NCBI GenBank assembly: GCA_019022495.1
Contig: JAFEKR010000005.1
Span: 1,984,001-2,048,000 of the forward strand
Source: Epichloe hybrida
Lineage: Eukaryota; Ascomycota; Sordariomycetes; Hypocreales; Clavicipitaceae
DNA length: 64,000 bases
Direction: 5' to 3'
Shown: positions 10,300 to 23,800 of the stretch, piece after piece
Numbering within the stretch: position 1 is the first letter of the stretch
Layout: each line of letters starts with the position of its first letter
Translations under genes and position numbers: made by a program
The notes under the pieces: model-generated
The model's database searches: none
The model's input: the letters and a program-made list of their open reading frames with translations, nothing else
What the model was told of the DNA's origin: nothing

Positions 10300-13200
10300 C
10301 CTACCTAACACCAAGTTTACAGCAAATATATACCTATAAAGCTTCATTAAGACATAGTATAAGGTGCCCGCGTATAAAGGCAATACCTATAAGAATTTAC
10401 AGGTATACCTAGCAGATTTAAACATGCTATTTAAGCTAGACCTAAGAACCTTTTAGGATAATAAAATAAAGGTAGTATATACTAGCAGCTACTTAGCTAA
10501 TAATATAAAGCAATAGTAAATACGTTATATAATAGTAAATAGGTTAGTTAACTACTTAGCTTACACCTAGGATAGATTTATGTCCTAGCTAAACACTAGA
10601 GTAATAGATAAAGATATATAATGCTTAGAAGCTACTAAGACACTACTAAATCTTAGGTAAAAGAGTAATTAGTCTTTTTAATCTTTCCTAAGACTTTAAA
10701 TAAAGGTAAAAGCGGAATTACCTAACTAAATCCCTATACGCTTAAGAATAGTGATTTTTCTAAATAGCTTAAATAATACTATAAGGAAGCATATAGTTAG
10801 CTAAGAGTTCCTAATATCTTAGAGTTACCTATAGGGTTAAGGAAAAAAGGCCAAAGTTACAATAATATCTATATTAAGTAATTATAATAGAAACCGCAAT
10901 AAGGAAGGCAGGAGCAATAAGAGATAATACTTTAGCTCCCCTGTAAATAACTTATAATAAAGCTTATAGCAACCTAGCATAGGCCAGAGACTATTTAAGT
11001 GCTTTAAATATAGTAGTCCTAGACATAGTTTAAATAGATATAATATAGCAGACTACTTAATCTATAAAAGTAATAGGTATACCACTAAGAAGCATAAGAA
11101 TAGTAGCAATAAAACCTTAGACTTAAATAAAATTCTAATTAGTTTAGCTTAGGCCTAGGATAATAGTCTTGCTACAAAAAAACCTATAGATAAGAGAATA
11201 AGAATACAGGTGTCCTTACAGCAAGACAACCACTAGTTAGTAGTGCTAGCGCTATTTAATACAGGCGCAGAATATTTAATAATCCACCCTAAATTATTAT
11301 TAAAACAGGATTAGAAGAACATAGAAAAAACAGAGATAATACTAGAAAGCGCAAGCAAGGACAAGATCTCACACTAGGGAATCCTACGCAGACTAGTTAA
11401 GGTAAAAGATAGCATAGGCTATACAAAGGTCTGCTAAGTTAGCTACTACATTACTAATATAGGAGAGGGAATACTCCTAGGGATAGACTAGACCCTAGAA
11501 TACAAACCTATAGTAATAGACTAGAAGCAAGGTTTCTAGAGGTTTCTAATAACCTAGGATTACATTACTTTTACCACAAGCAAGTAACAACTTCGCAAGG
11601 TAGCAAAGCAGTTTTCTATTACACTATTACTAGCGTTACTAAAGATTAAGGTAGTTAACCTAGAGGCAATAAAAGAAGATACTAATAAAAATTCACTAAC
11701 AGGCAACGCAACAAGCGATAACCTAAGTTATAGCGTAGTTATAGCAATAGCAGCAGAACATACCCACATATTAAAGAAGAAAAAACTAAGAAGCATAATA
11801 GCGCTCTAGGTAGTGTTTCACGAAGAATTAGTAACGCCTACATAAGAGATAAATAGTAATATACCCCTATAGTAAATTCTAGAAGAGTACACGGAATTCG
11901 CAAATATATTTTTAAAGAAGCTAGCTAGCAAGCTCCTAGAATTAGGTAGTTACACTTATATAATTAAATTAGAAAAGGGAAAATAACTACCCTAGGGACC
12001 TATATATAACTTAGCTAAAAAAGAGCTAGAAGTGCTTAGGGAGTACCTAGTAAGTACATAGGAGAAAGGGTGAATTAGAAGATTAATAAGCCTAGCAGGA
12101 GCCCTAATTTTATTCATTCTAAAAAAATTAGGGAAATTAAGGCTTTATATGAATTACAGGGGCCTTAATAGGATTACCATTAAAAATAAGGCCCCTTTGC
12201 CGCTAATCTCCAAAATCCTTAATTAATTAGTAAGTGCAAAGATTTTCATATCACTAAATCTTCAAGAGGCGTACCACTAGCTACATATCCGCGAGGGTAA
12301 TAAGTAAAAGACAGCATTCTATTACTACTATAGGCACTTCGAATATTTTATAATGCCGTTCGGGTTAGTAAATACACTAGCCACTTTTTAGGAATATATT
12401 AATAATACTCTCGAGGGGCTTATAGATAAATTCTACATTATCTACCTTAATAACACCCTAATATATAGCAGTAACCCTATAAGACACACAGAGCATGTCA
12501 AAAGAGTGCTAGGGTAACTTTAGGACGCTAACCTCTATATTAACCTTAAAAAGTGCTAATTTTCAGTTATAAAGGTAAAGTTCCTAGGTTTTATTATATC
12601 TAAGAAGGGCATCAAGATAAAACCATCACGGGTTAAAGCTATTATAACCTAGCTAATACCTAGTAGTGTGTTTAATATTTAATTATTCCTTAGGTTCATA
12701 GGGTTTTACTAACACTTTATAAAATAGTATAGTAAGGTAGTAATCCTACTAACAAACTATCTAAAGGGTGTTTAACTAGTAGAGTTTAAGCTAGAGCCTA
12801 GCAAACTCGTGGCATTTAGAGAACTCTAAAAGAAGTTCTAGGAGGCACTAATCTTAGTGCACTTTAACTCACTTTATTTACTAAGAGTAGAGATAGACGC
12901 ATCTAGTTACGTAATTAGAGCTATACTTACAATATTAGTGCTAGGTAGCTAGTACCTAGTAGCATATTTTTTAAGGAAGTTAACTAATATTAAACTTTAC
13001 TACTTAACCCTAGATGCTAAGTTATTAGCAATCTAAGAGGCGTTTTAAGCCTAGAGACATTACCTTGCGTATTTAACTTATTAGATTATGGTTATTATAG
13101 ACTATCTAAATCACAAGTACCTAGCCATAAAGCTAAAGCTATCTAGTAGGTAGGTAATAGTGTTAGGCAAGCTCTATCTATTTAATTTCAGGATTAAATA

Positions 13201-15240
13201 TTATATAGGTAAGCTAAACCTTACTAATACCTTATTAAGAAAAGTAGATTATATTAGTAAGGAGCGTAGGGCAGAGGCTATATCCTTATAGCTACCTAAC
13301 TTCTTAGCTAAGTTTTTAGATACTAAGTAGCAAGGGCGCTATATATATAATAGTATAGTCACAGGCCCTAAGGTTATATTACTTAGCGTAGTTAATAGTT
13401 TATTATAAGAGCGCTATAAGGGCTATTTAAGCCTCTAAGGTTTTAAGAAGACATAACTTCATTATATTATTAAGGAACCTAATAGTCCTATAAAGCCTAT
13501 AAGTAGTACACTAACTAGGTCTACTTATTATAAGTAACAAGGTTACGCCTTATCTATATTTTCTAATATTTCTATAAGTCTAGCAAGCTTATAGGTTAGG
13601 AGTCTAGCTAGGTTAGTAGTTAGCAAGTAGCGTAGGCGCCCCCTTAAAACGCTACTTAGCTATAATTTGTTTATAAGTCTAAAAGCATACTATAAGCTAG
13701 CTACTTATAGTAGTATTATAGCGAGAATATAGGTAGTCTAGTAAACCTCTTCTAAGTTTACATATAACGCGTGTCTTATGTACATAGAATTAGAGACTCT
13801 AATTTAAGTTACATTATTTTAAGCATAGCAAGGTGATAACTTTACTATAGGTTATAGGAAGCTACTTAAGAGTAGTAACCTTAAAGCATTATAGATATAG
13901 TCTATTAGGCCCTCTAAGCTATTAATATTTTAAAATAAAGTTTTTATTCCAGTAGGTATAAGAAAGGAAATTTTATTACTTACCTATAATAACCTAGCAG
14001 CAGGCTACTAGGGAGTTAGTAGGACCCTCTATTAGATTACAAGTTAGTATTACTAGCTAATAATAAAGAAAGACACTAAGTTACATATATAAACTTACAT
14101 AAGCTATTAGACTTCAAAGCCAAGGCACCACAAACTATACAGCAAGCTAGCTACGCTGCTAGTGCCTAATTGGCCTTTTTAAGAATTATTAATAGATTTT
14201 GTTATAGGGCTACCACCTGTGAAAGACGCAAATTAGACCTACAATGCGATCTTAGTCATTGTGGACCATTTCATAAAATATAGTATTTATATCCCTATTT
14301 TAACGTAAATAACTAGCAATAGGTTAGCTACTATATTCCTAGAGTATGTTTTTAGGGATTATAGCGCCCTAGAAGGCATTATTATAGACTGTAGTTTAAC
14401 TTTTACTAGCGGGTTTTAGACGACCTTTTACTATCTTATTATAACTAAGCAGTAACTAAGCACTGTGTTTTACCTATAAATAGATAGTTAGATAAAACAT
14501 TTAAACTAAGTTTTAGAGTATTATTTAAGAGCCTTTGCTTGCTTTGATTAGACTAATTAGGCTAATAATCTTTTAATAGCATAGTTTACGTATAACATAA
14601 GCGTCTATTTAACTTATAACTACACCCTAGCTAAGGTGCTGTAAGGCTATAACCCTAAGGGACTATAGTAAGTGGTTATAGATATCCCTGTGGTGAACGA
14701 CTAGGCAGAGACTTATGCTACTATACTAAGAGATAGATATATAGTAATTAAGTAGCTTCTAAGTAACTTATAGGCCTAGTACGCGAAACACTATAATAAG
14801 AAGCAGACCCTAATAAAGTTTAGAGTAAGTGACTATATTTTATTATCTATAAAGAATATTAACTTATAGTAACCTAGTAGGAAGCTAAGTATAAAGTACC
14901 TAGGCCCTTATAAAATTAAAAAGGTAATTAGGACTTATAGTTTAGTATACTAACTAAAGCTACTACTTAGTATATAACTGTATAATGTTTTTAATATTAC
15001 TAATCTTAAACTATTTATAGGGGATTTAACTAATATAGAAGATACGTCCTTACTACAAGAGAACATTACAGATAATAAGTAAGAGTTTAAAGTTAAAAGA
15101 ATTATATTATATTATTACAATAGGAGATATTAGAAATACCTAGTTAAATAGAAGGGCTATAATGCTTTAGAGAACTCTTAGGTAAAGAAAAGAGATTTTA
15201 TTATAATAGATATTATTAAGGATTACAAGCGGTAACTAAG
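10300..15240 (+). pseudogene. Gypsy C gag-pol remnants with chromodomain
   Basis: Reading TAA/TAG as former Gln/Trp, the plus strand gives: a CCHC-like knuckle near 10990-11040; reverse transcriptase at about 12090-12480 (KLRLYMNYRGLNRITIKNK, MPFGLVNTLATF, and YLNNTLIYS where the catalytic Asp pair has become Asn-Asn); RNase H at about 12780-13260 (LVEIDASSY-like, LLAI.EAF..RHYLAYL); integrase at about 14160-14440 (LLIDFVIGLPPVKDA, ILVIVDHF, EGIIIDCSLTF); and a chromodomain at about 15083-15235 (EFKVKRI then KYLVK.KGYNALENS). Chromodomain-bearing gypsy elements (chromoviruses) use this module to target heterochromatin. The Asp-to-Asn change is what TpG to TpA mutation produces. Confidence 0.88.
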
Positions 15241-17163
15241 CAGCTAGTTTATGGATATAGAGTTATATTTAGTAAAGTTTAGATAGTAGTAGTAATATAT
15301 AAAAAAAAATCCAGATAAATTCTTAGAAACCTAACTCATAGCTACTTTGCACTAATTATTCTATTAACATATTACCCGCCTAGCCCCTAGTATTCTTACC
15401 TATGCTAATAGGGGCAGAGGATTTATCCTTGTTATTAGAGGAATCCCCCTCCCTATATATATACATACAAAGCTTGCTAGGGAGGTCTAGTAGCCTAACA
15501 TAAGTAGGAAGCATAGACGTGTTAGTAGTAAGCTACTAGTAAGTTAGTAAAGCTATAAACTAGAGCGTAGAAATACATATAGATAAAAGGTTTTGCGTAA
15601 TAAAACATAAGCTATTAGAAATATTAATCTAGACTTCTAGATTAATAGTATTATTAAGTAGCAATATAGTAACTTATTTATTAGCATTAGCCTTATATAT
15701 AACTTCCACTATAAGTTACGCCTACCTTACCTAACTACACTTATTAGTATTTTTAGTAGTTAGGAGTGTATTATAAAGTTTGCGTTTTACGTGTATTAGA
15801 CACTAGTAGTATATTAGCAGTAACTAAGTTATAGAAATAGAGATATATATATTATTAAGAAAGTATAGATTATCTTTAGGATTACTATAAGCATTAATAC
15901 GCTTAAAGAGCGTATAGTATAACTAGGTAAACTAAGTAAGACACTAGTAGTATATTAGTATATGTATTAGTAGTAAGAAAAGGAGGATAAACCCTAGCAT
16001 AATCCTTATTATTATGCGTATAATAAGCGCATTTTATTAAGTTATTTATATAAGTTAGGAGGGATATATAGTAAAATAGTAGTAAAGTTATACTTAGAGA
16101 ATTAGTATATTAGGTTAGGATAGATTTACCCTTAATAATATATTATAGCTTTGCGCTATTACTATCTTTAGGTATAATAGCCTATATTATAACCTACTAC
16201 GTATAGCAGATATAAGGAATCTTTATTTTACTAGTACTACTAGCTATAAGTTAGTAGGGTAAGCACTAGGGGGGTAAAGATATTATACTTATATTAAGAT
16301 TTTCAAAGCTATATACTTCTTACTAGGAGACTTTAAAGGAGATATTAAGGAATTCTTCTTACTAGAGGGAGGTAATAGTAGCAAAGTAGTAGCTTACATT
16401 AAAGATATTATTAACTACTAGTAAGTTAGTAGTAATATACTATAAGAAACTTATAAGTAAAAGATAAGTAACTAACCTTTTAGTATTTAAGAGGATTTAG
16501 GTATTTTAAATAAGGGTAAATATAAATAATAAAGTAATACTATAGGATATTAGTAACTACTATAAGAGAAGCTATAAAGCTACTAGCTTATAGGTAAGGG
16601 TAACTTATAATACTAAGGGAGAATATAGAGGGAAGAAAAGTATATAGAAGCAAGGGAAAGCAAGCCTCTTTTATATTAGCCCTAGACCCCTAAGTGATTT
16701 ACACGCTATATGTAGCTAATCTAGGAATTATAATATTCATGGTTATAGCTGCTACTAGCAGATACGTATACTAGCTGTGAACTCCTAGCAAGATTAACAT
16801 AATATCCCTAATATTAAATAAGAAGTTATTTATTTTAAATAGCGCGCGTTACCCTATCTATTTAACCTAATTATAAAATTCAATATAGGTAGCCTATTTA
16901 CTTAGTGCTAGTAACTTACTAGATAGAGGTATATACATTAGAGGTAATAAAGTAGTAAGTATATAGCTATTTATAATCTAGAGGTTATAAGAAGGATTAC
17001 CTAGGACCCCGCAACATTTATCTTATTATTTAAAGCGAATGTAATACTACACACTAATAGTATAGCTAGTAATATAGGCATTACTATGGGTTATGCGTAG
17101 TATACATATACTAGCTAAGTAGCTCTTTTTAATTAAGGATAATTATATATTAGGGGGGTAGCA
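15241..17163 (+). other. Gypsy C post-pol region with possible extra ORF trace
   Basis: 1.9 kb separate the chromodomain from the right LTR. From about 15565 to 16300 one plus-strand frame has only TAA/TAG stops that CpA/TpG mutation could explain, and a Gln/Arg/Tyr-rich composition. It may be the ruin of an extra ORF. TGA is depleted by RIP everywhere, so this is weak evidence. No domain was recognised. Confidence 0.4.
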
Positions 17164-17430
17164 TGTTAGGAGCACGGAGGCTAAGGGGCTATGGATAGGA
17201 TAGTTATATATTAAAGCCCTTAGATAAGCCTTAGGTTCCGCGGATAACTAAGTAGCTATAAGATAGCTATATGCACGTAGTAGGGTATTTAGATAAGGAC
17301 TGCTTACAAGAGATGTAGGAGGTTAGAGTTTAAGACCTTTATGCACCCACCCCTAAGTAGCAGCTCTCTAGCTATAACTAAGAACCTCAGCCTTTACTCT
17401 GTTTATATCTCCCCGAACACAGTCGTGACA
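17164..17430 (+). repeat. Gypsy C 3' LTR
   Basis: 267 bp. The start is mutated (GGCTAAGGGGCTATGGATAGG); the last ~150 bases are intact and end CCCCGAACACAGTCGTGACA. Followed by the GTGTA duplication at 17431-17435. Confidence 0.92.
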
Positions 17431-17435
17431 GTGTA

Positions 17436-20400
17436 TAGTTACTAATAAAAGGGAAATAATAATTTTACTTAGCCTATAAGCCTATGTAAGGATAAGTAAG
17501 TCCTTCTAAATCCCTTCTTTTCCTTAAAATAACATATATACTACACTATAGCGTGTATATAATATCTTCCTCCTCCTTAGTAATACCTTTATTCTCCTAC
17601 GCATTACTATTAATTTCTATAGTCTACTAGGAGGGCCTAGTAAGCTAGTGTAGTTATAGTTACTAGGGATATTAACTATAGGGGCATAGATCCCTTACGT
17701 ATTACTATCTTATCCCTATAGCTATTCTCCTAGAGAATTACCTTTTTCTCTTACTATACGTGTGTTATACATAGGTAACCTATCCCTCTATCTAGATAGT
17801 TATCTAGTTAGTTAAGATAAAGCTCTTAAGGGCCTTATTAGGTAATACCTTTGTAAAGGTATTAGCTAGGTTATTCTCTTTATTAATTTATTAGATTTTG
17901 TAAAGTTCTTAGTGTTTATATAACTATTAAAGGGCTATAATATTAATTATTAGGCGTTTCTCCTTTATTATACTAAGCTTAATAAGGCACTTATATAAGG
18001 AGTATAAATCCGTATATATAATAACTAGGATCTTTAGGAGCTTTAGTTAGTTAGTAACTAAGTTTAGGGTGGTTATAATTACGTAAGCTATATTAACACT
18101 AGCTACTATACTATAGACTTCTAAGGTAAGTATGCTTTATATAACTCTCTTACTCTTTGTTAAGCTAAAGTGTATAATATTACCTTTAATTATAAACTTA
18201 CTATTAGTATAGTCTTTATTTACTAGGATAAGTATATATCCTAGTTATAAGGATAGGTTCTAGTTATTAGTAAAGGATTTATTTATAAAGGCAAAGAGCT
18301 TTACCTTCTTAAGGTTAATTAGGATAAACATTAGACCTCTCTCTAGGTAATTTATTTACTATTTTAGGTAGTAATTAAGGGCTTTTATGTTCTCTAGGGT
18401 TAGCTCCTAGTGTTATATAGTAATAAATAGGTTAAAGCAAGCCTCTAGTTAGTAGATTAAGGTGATGTAAGCGCCTTAGGCCCTTTGCTTAATGTATTTA
18501 TGCTTTAAGTTAGTTATTAGAACTAACTCTAACTTATTGCTTTACCCTTTCTGCTAGATCTTAATAGTATTATTCTCTAGTAAGATAATGCTACTATTAA
18601 ACATAAGAGGGTAGTCCTAAGTTAGGAATTACTTTAGCTTTATATTAAAGCTTACTATAGTAAGCTAGGTCTCTTCCTTCTTAGAGAACTTCTTATCTAA
18701 GAGGCTAATTATATTATTAGTTTATATTTTAATATAAGTAAAGTTAAGGCTTTCCTTTATAGTTATAAGTAAGTAGGGATTATATATAAAGGTTTCTATC
18801 TAGAGGTTCTCTTTATAATACTTGTACTATATAACCTACTAGTGTGTTCCTACCTCTATAAGCTTATAGAGGGGTTTTATAACCCTTAAGATTATACTAG
18901 GTAAGTAAAGATACTATATCTAAATTAGCAAGCGCGCTAGGATTAGCCGCTTTAGCAATATACAGGCCTATATATAAGCCTAATAAATATCTCTTAGCTA
19001 GATAAGGAATTTCCTTAATCTTATTAATAAGGCTATTATAAGGATAAGACGTTAGCTTGTGTGTTAAATTATTAGGGCCTATGTAAGAATGGCTTATTTC
19101 CCTTTATCCTTATACCCTTAGATTATAAGGCATAACTTTTCATAGGGTTCTATTATCTTACCCTTAATCTTATTAATAATTTAGGAATTAAAGATTTGAA
19201 TTCTACTATGTTCTTCCTTATTAAACATAATGAATTTAAATATACCTTACTTAATTAAAGCGTTAATTTCCGCTTTTGTTAATAGCTTAAAAGGTTTGCT
19301 AGGGGTCTTAATAATTCCTTCCTTACATAGCTTAATTATAAGAGCTAGGTTACTATATTCTTTTACTAATAGGAAGGTATTAGTATCTTAAGGTATTATA
19401 GGAGGGTTTTTCTATAGCCTTCCGTGTTCTCTCTTTAGTAGTATTAGTAGTACTATGTTCTTATTACAAGCCTCTTACCCTTTTTCTTCTTTCTCTTTAC
19501 TAGGCTTTACTATTTTCTTTATACTAGGATTATTATAGTAAGGCTTAATAGATATTAACCTAAAGGTCTTTAGGCCTCTAGGTATATTAAGTATATAGCT
19601 TTCTCTAGTAATTACTAGTAGCTTATATAGACTTACCTATCCCTTACCTTCTTACTAGACCTTAACCTTTAATCTAAGTAGTAATCTAAGGGTCTTTAAG
19701 GTGTCTAGGCTATTATGTTTAGTAAGGGCCTTATTAACCTTCTAGATAATATAGAGTCTCTTAATCTCTTTAGTAGCCTTCTATACTATAATTATATACT
19801 ATATAATATTAGGTAATAGTAAGGACTTATTTATTATATATAAGTAAGCTCTAAAGATAAGGAGAGTTAGGATAAGGCTATTAGGGCCTATAGTGTTATT
19901 TAAGGCCTTAATTACTATTTAAAGGGTAATAGGTTCTAGTGTTATAGGGCATTTGTATCTAATTATATTATAGGCTTTTTAGAGTAGCTTATAATACCTT
20001 TTAACCTTCCCTATGCTATAGTGTGCCTTAATAGGGACTTCCTTAATTAATATTAATATTAAAGCTATAAATTATCTAAATTTATTACTATAGAAGTTTA
20101 TTCTAGTGTCTATAATAATAAAGTCTAGGGGGCCTAGGTAAGCATTAATCTAGTATATTTAGAGGGCTTCCTAGGTTATTTTTATAGAGATATTATTAAG
20201 GAATTTTACTATGTTAAACGCTATAGCTATATCTATAGCGTAAAGTGTAAGGTAGTTGCTATCTAGGTAAAAGATATTTACTATTACTTTATAATTAAAG
20301 CTATACTTATCCTTAAGGGTGAATTTAAAGCGATTAGGGCTATTTACGTGTATTTAGCATTAGTAATAAATTCTTATTAGCTCCCTAATAGCTTTAATAT

Positions 20401-23400
20401 TAATATTATGCCCTAATCTATAGAGAACCTTGTGTAAATGTTAGATTAATAGATATCTAAAGCAGTAATATAATTACTATAGCTTACCTTCTATAAGGTA
20501 GCTCTAAGTAACTACTTCTTCTTTCTATATAAGAAGCATCTAGGCGTGGCCCTATTTACGTATAATAAGGACTTTAATATTTCCTTATTATAGCGTGTTC
20601 TTAGAGATATGAAAGTTAATCTTTAGATAGTTTATATTATTAAGGGATAAGAGAAATAGAGTGTTTATAGGGATAACCTAAAAGAGAATGTTTCCGAAGG
20701 GAGTAGGCACTATAGCTACTCTAAGCGTGATAATTAGGTCTCCTACGCTAAACCTAACTAATGCCTTTTTCTTTATTAATTTATTAAGCTGTAATATGAG
20801 TATCTAACGTTATAAAGTAAGGAATTAAGGGTGCCTTGCTATAGAGAATTTTATAGCTCCTGTATTAGGTATAATCCCTTAGAATGTTGTATAGGAATAG
20901 TAATCTTCTAATATAAATATTACTAGGGCTTTGTTTATAAGTTCCTGCTAAAAGGGGTCTTCTTTACTTAGACTATAATAAGCTACTTACCTTGTTAGGA
21001 ATTAAACCATTCTTTTGCTATTAATCTAGGTTTTATAAGTAAAGAAGCTTATAAGTACTAGCCTATCTGTATTATTAGGGCTGTTATTAAATCTAATGCT
21101 CTTTATATACTAAGCGATTTTATTATTAATAGGGGGTTAGGACTTATGTTCTCCCTTATACTAAGTAAGAAATAAATAATATAAGTTATTAGTTAGATTT
21201 ATAAGGTAGTAGTTCTTAAAGTGTTAAAACGCCTTCTTATAGTTCTCTTTAAGGTGCTTAGATAACTAGCATCCTTCCTTACTATATATATAGTACTTCT
21301 TTATACAGGGAGTACCTCCTTTTCCTTATAGTTTTAAGGGGTATTAGGTCTCTTTTCTATTCCTATTATATCTTTAGTTAGTCTAGAATTACTCTAGGGT
21401 TATAGCTTTAGTTAGGAACTATTAATAGTTTTTCTTCTCTTCCTTAATAAGATAAAGGGTTATTCTAATTTATTTATAGAACTCTTATAGTCTATCTAGC
21501 GGATCTATAATTACTTCTCTACACTCTAGAATACTATAATAGGCTTTAATAAGTTAATTCTAGAGTGCCCTTTTAGTTTAGCTTACTTTAGGTACTACTT
21601 ATTATAAGATAGCTAGTCTTTCTATAAGTTTATTAAAGTATTTAATTATTAACTTACTTAGGTTATTATTTACTATTCCTTATAGGGAAGTATTATTTTA
21701 CTCTAGTAAATATCTTTACTATATATCCTTAGTTTTAAATTATTCTCTTATATAGCTAATAAGCATAGGGAGATCTTATAGTTATCTAGGTTTAGAGAGG
21801 TAGTTTATATAGTATTATAGTGCTTTACCTTTAAGTATAACCTTAAAAGTATAACTAGCTTATTTAGGCTAGATATTAAGTAACTTATACTTTTTATAAA
21901 ATATTTAAAGCTTTAATTTAAGGATATTATAGTTATTAGCGCTATAGAGTTATTCTTTAGGGTATACCTTAGATAGGTTAATAATTTACTTTAGCAAAGG
22001 TCTCTAGGTCTATAGGGGTTCTCTAGGTGTTTCCCTTTATATTTATAGAAGGGGTAGTAGGGTCTTTAGGAAGTAAGAGGGCAGCTTTATAGGTAGTACC
22101 CTTAGGGCTTATTATTCTCTCTAATTCTTCTCTTCCTTATATTAGGAAGGAGGAATTATAGCTCTTTAAGCTATGCTAATAAGGGCACTACTAGCCCTAG
22201 ATAGTATAGGTTACCTTTATTAGTAACTCTTTTGCTTAGGGGTATTATTAGTAGTGTTACTAGGGTAATACTACTAACTTACCTCTAGTAAAGGTATAAG
22301 TAAGGGAGTTACCTATAGATGCTTATAAATAGTATCCTTAGGCAGTCTTAACTCTAGGTTAATTAACCTTCCTAGGGGAGATTAGCTAGGCCTTCCTAGA
22401 GGGGATTAACTTAGTCTTCCTAGGGGAGTCTAGCTTATTAATCCTTTTAATAGTAATTATACTAATAAACAAGGTAATAGAGTAGGTTACCTAGTCCTAA
22501 CATTACTATTATCTAATAGATTATAGAAGAACTCTTTATTTTATAGGTTCTTTTAGAAGCCTATTTACTTCTTCCTAGCCTCTTTGATTTCTTTAAGGGT
22601 TTAAAATCTAAATTTCTCTTAGTTTACTACTTCTTTAAGGTTATTTACTATCTTAGTACCTTTTCTAATAGTTATATACACTTTATTATAAAGAAGATAG
22701 TCTTAAAGTCTATTCTATAAAAAGTCTCTCCCTTCTATAAACTTATCCCTTAACTATTTATAGAAGTTATTACTAAATTCAGAGAATAGTGTTCTTTTAA
22801 ATAACCCTTGCTTCTTATATTATTTAGTCTTTATAAGGATATAGAGACTGATTTCCTTAGGTATTCTTATCTCTTTATATTTAGAACTTCCTATTTATTA
22901 GAGTAGTTCTTCTATAATATATTATTAAAGTCTTATAGAGATATAGGGGTATAGGTTAGTGTAAATAGGGGTTTTTCCTTTATTAAGGTATTTATTATTA
23001 TCTCCTGTTTTAACGCCTTCTATAGCATTATTATAGCTATTAGTCTTACTAGGAACTCTAAATTAACTAGAGGTCCTAGATAGTCTAGCTATATCTAATA
23101 TTCTAATTAATTAAGGGAGGTAGATCTTGTAATGTGAGAAGAAAAAAAATAACTATGATTATATAACGTGTTTTGGATATAAAGGATTACAAGGTAAGGT
23201 AGTTAACTTTAAATATGTGATAGAACGTATAACAAAGAAAGATAAGGGGATAGCTTAGCTACTAGTATTAAACCTTTCTTTATTATTTCGGAGTTTATAT
23301 AGATATAGATATTAATACTAAAGTAAGAAGAGAGCTATATTATACCTTTCTATTAGCATAACTTATTATTAAACGTAGCCCTCCTATTTTATAGGGCAAG

Positions 23401-23493
23401 TTATTATTAGATAAGCTACCTCTTCTAATTAACCTTGCTAATCTACGGTATTTAAAGACTACGTAGTTATCTATAAAGGTAACCACTAATTAG
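17436..23493 (-). pseudogene. Copia B gag-pol remnants
   Basis: Minus-strand traces of fungal Ty1/copia pol. Protease is near 20650-20760 (IPTPFGNI-like, then VIPINTLFLLSL). The zinc-binding integrase head is near 20400-20560 (GHA.MLL, then LYYCFRYLL..HLHKVLYRLGHN, the decayed LRRLHRRFGHP pattern). Reverse transcriptase is near 19130-19290 (GIFKFIMFNKEEHSRIQIFNS, INKIKGKIIEPYEKLC). The order along the minus strand is correct for copia (protease, integrase, RT). Stops are all TAA/TAG at former Gln/Trp positions. Beyond about 20800 the gag part is too decayed to delimit. Confidence 0.8.
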
Positions 23494-23800
23494 TGTTAGA
23501 TTTATAGGGTATTAAATTTAATGTAATATAGTTATAAGCCTAAAGAATAGTATTATTATTAATTATTTATTCTAGGCTATGTTGTTTGTTATTATGATTA
23601 ATTAAGTTATAGGAAAAGAGAGGTAAAAAGCTAGAAGTTATAATATATAAAGGGAAAAGGGGTTATGCGTTTGTGTCCTTACATTTCCTAGCTAATTAAC
23701 GTGCTAGGTTATAGGTCACGTGTGGGGTCCGCGCGCGGCCTAAGCTTCTGCCGGGTAATTGCGGCTGCGACGCGCGATTGATATCACCTTTGTTCCAACA
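23494..23800 (-). repeat. Copia B right LTR (5' LTR)
   Basis: 307 bp. The first ~90 bases are mutated (TGTTAGATTTATAGGG). The last ~140 are intact (GGGGTCCGCGCGCGGCC..CTTTGTTCCAACA). Followed by AAAGG at 23801-23805. Confidence 0.92.

Larger units (their letters stand above)
9618..17430 (+). mobile_element. Gypsy C, Ty3/gypsy chromovirus, RIP-killed
   Basis: 7813 bp with 267-bp LTRs (9618-9884 and 17164-17430), ends TGTTAGGAG..GTGACA, and a 5-bp duplication GTGTA (9613-9617, 17431-17435). A polypurine tract (TTAGGGGGGTAGCA) lies just before the right LTR. The plus strand shows gag, reverse transcriptase, RNase H, integrase and chromodomain in Ty3/gypsy order. It is inserted 130 bp inside the left end of copia B. 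Every domain carries TAA/TAG in place of Gln/Trp and loss of catalytic Asp, so it is dead. Confidence 0.93.
9181..23800 (-). mobile_element. Copia B, Ty1/copia LTR retrotransposon, RIP-killed and nested
   Basis: Bounded by 307-bp LTRs (9181-9487 and 23494-23800) that start TGTTGGATTC and end TTCCAACA, with a 5-bp AAAGG duplication. Coding traces lie on the minus strand, so the 5' LTR is the right-hand one. Without the inserted chromovirus (9618-17430 plus one GTGTA) it is 6802 bp. It interrupts the gag/protease region of copia A. Gln and Trp codons are changed to stops throughout, so it cannot make protein. Confidence 0.9.
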
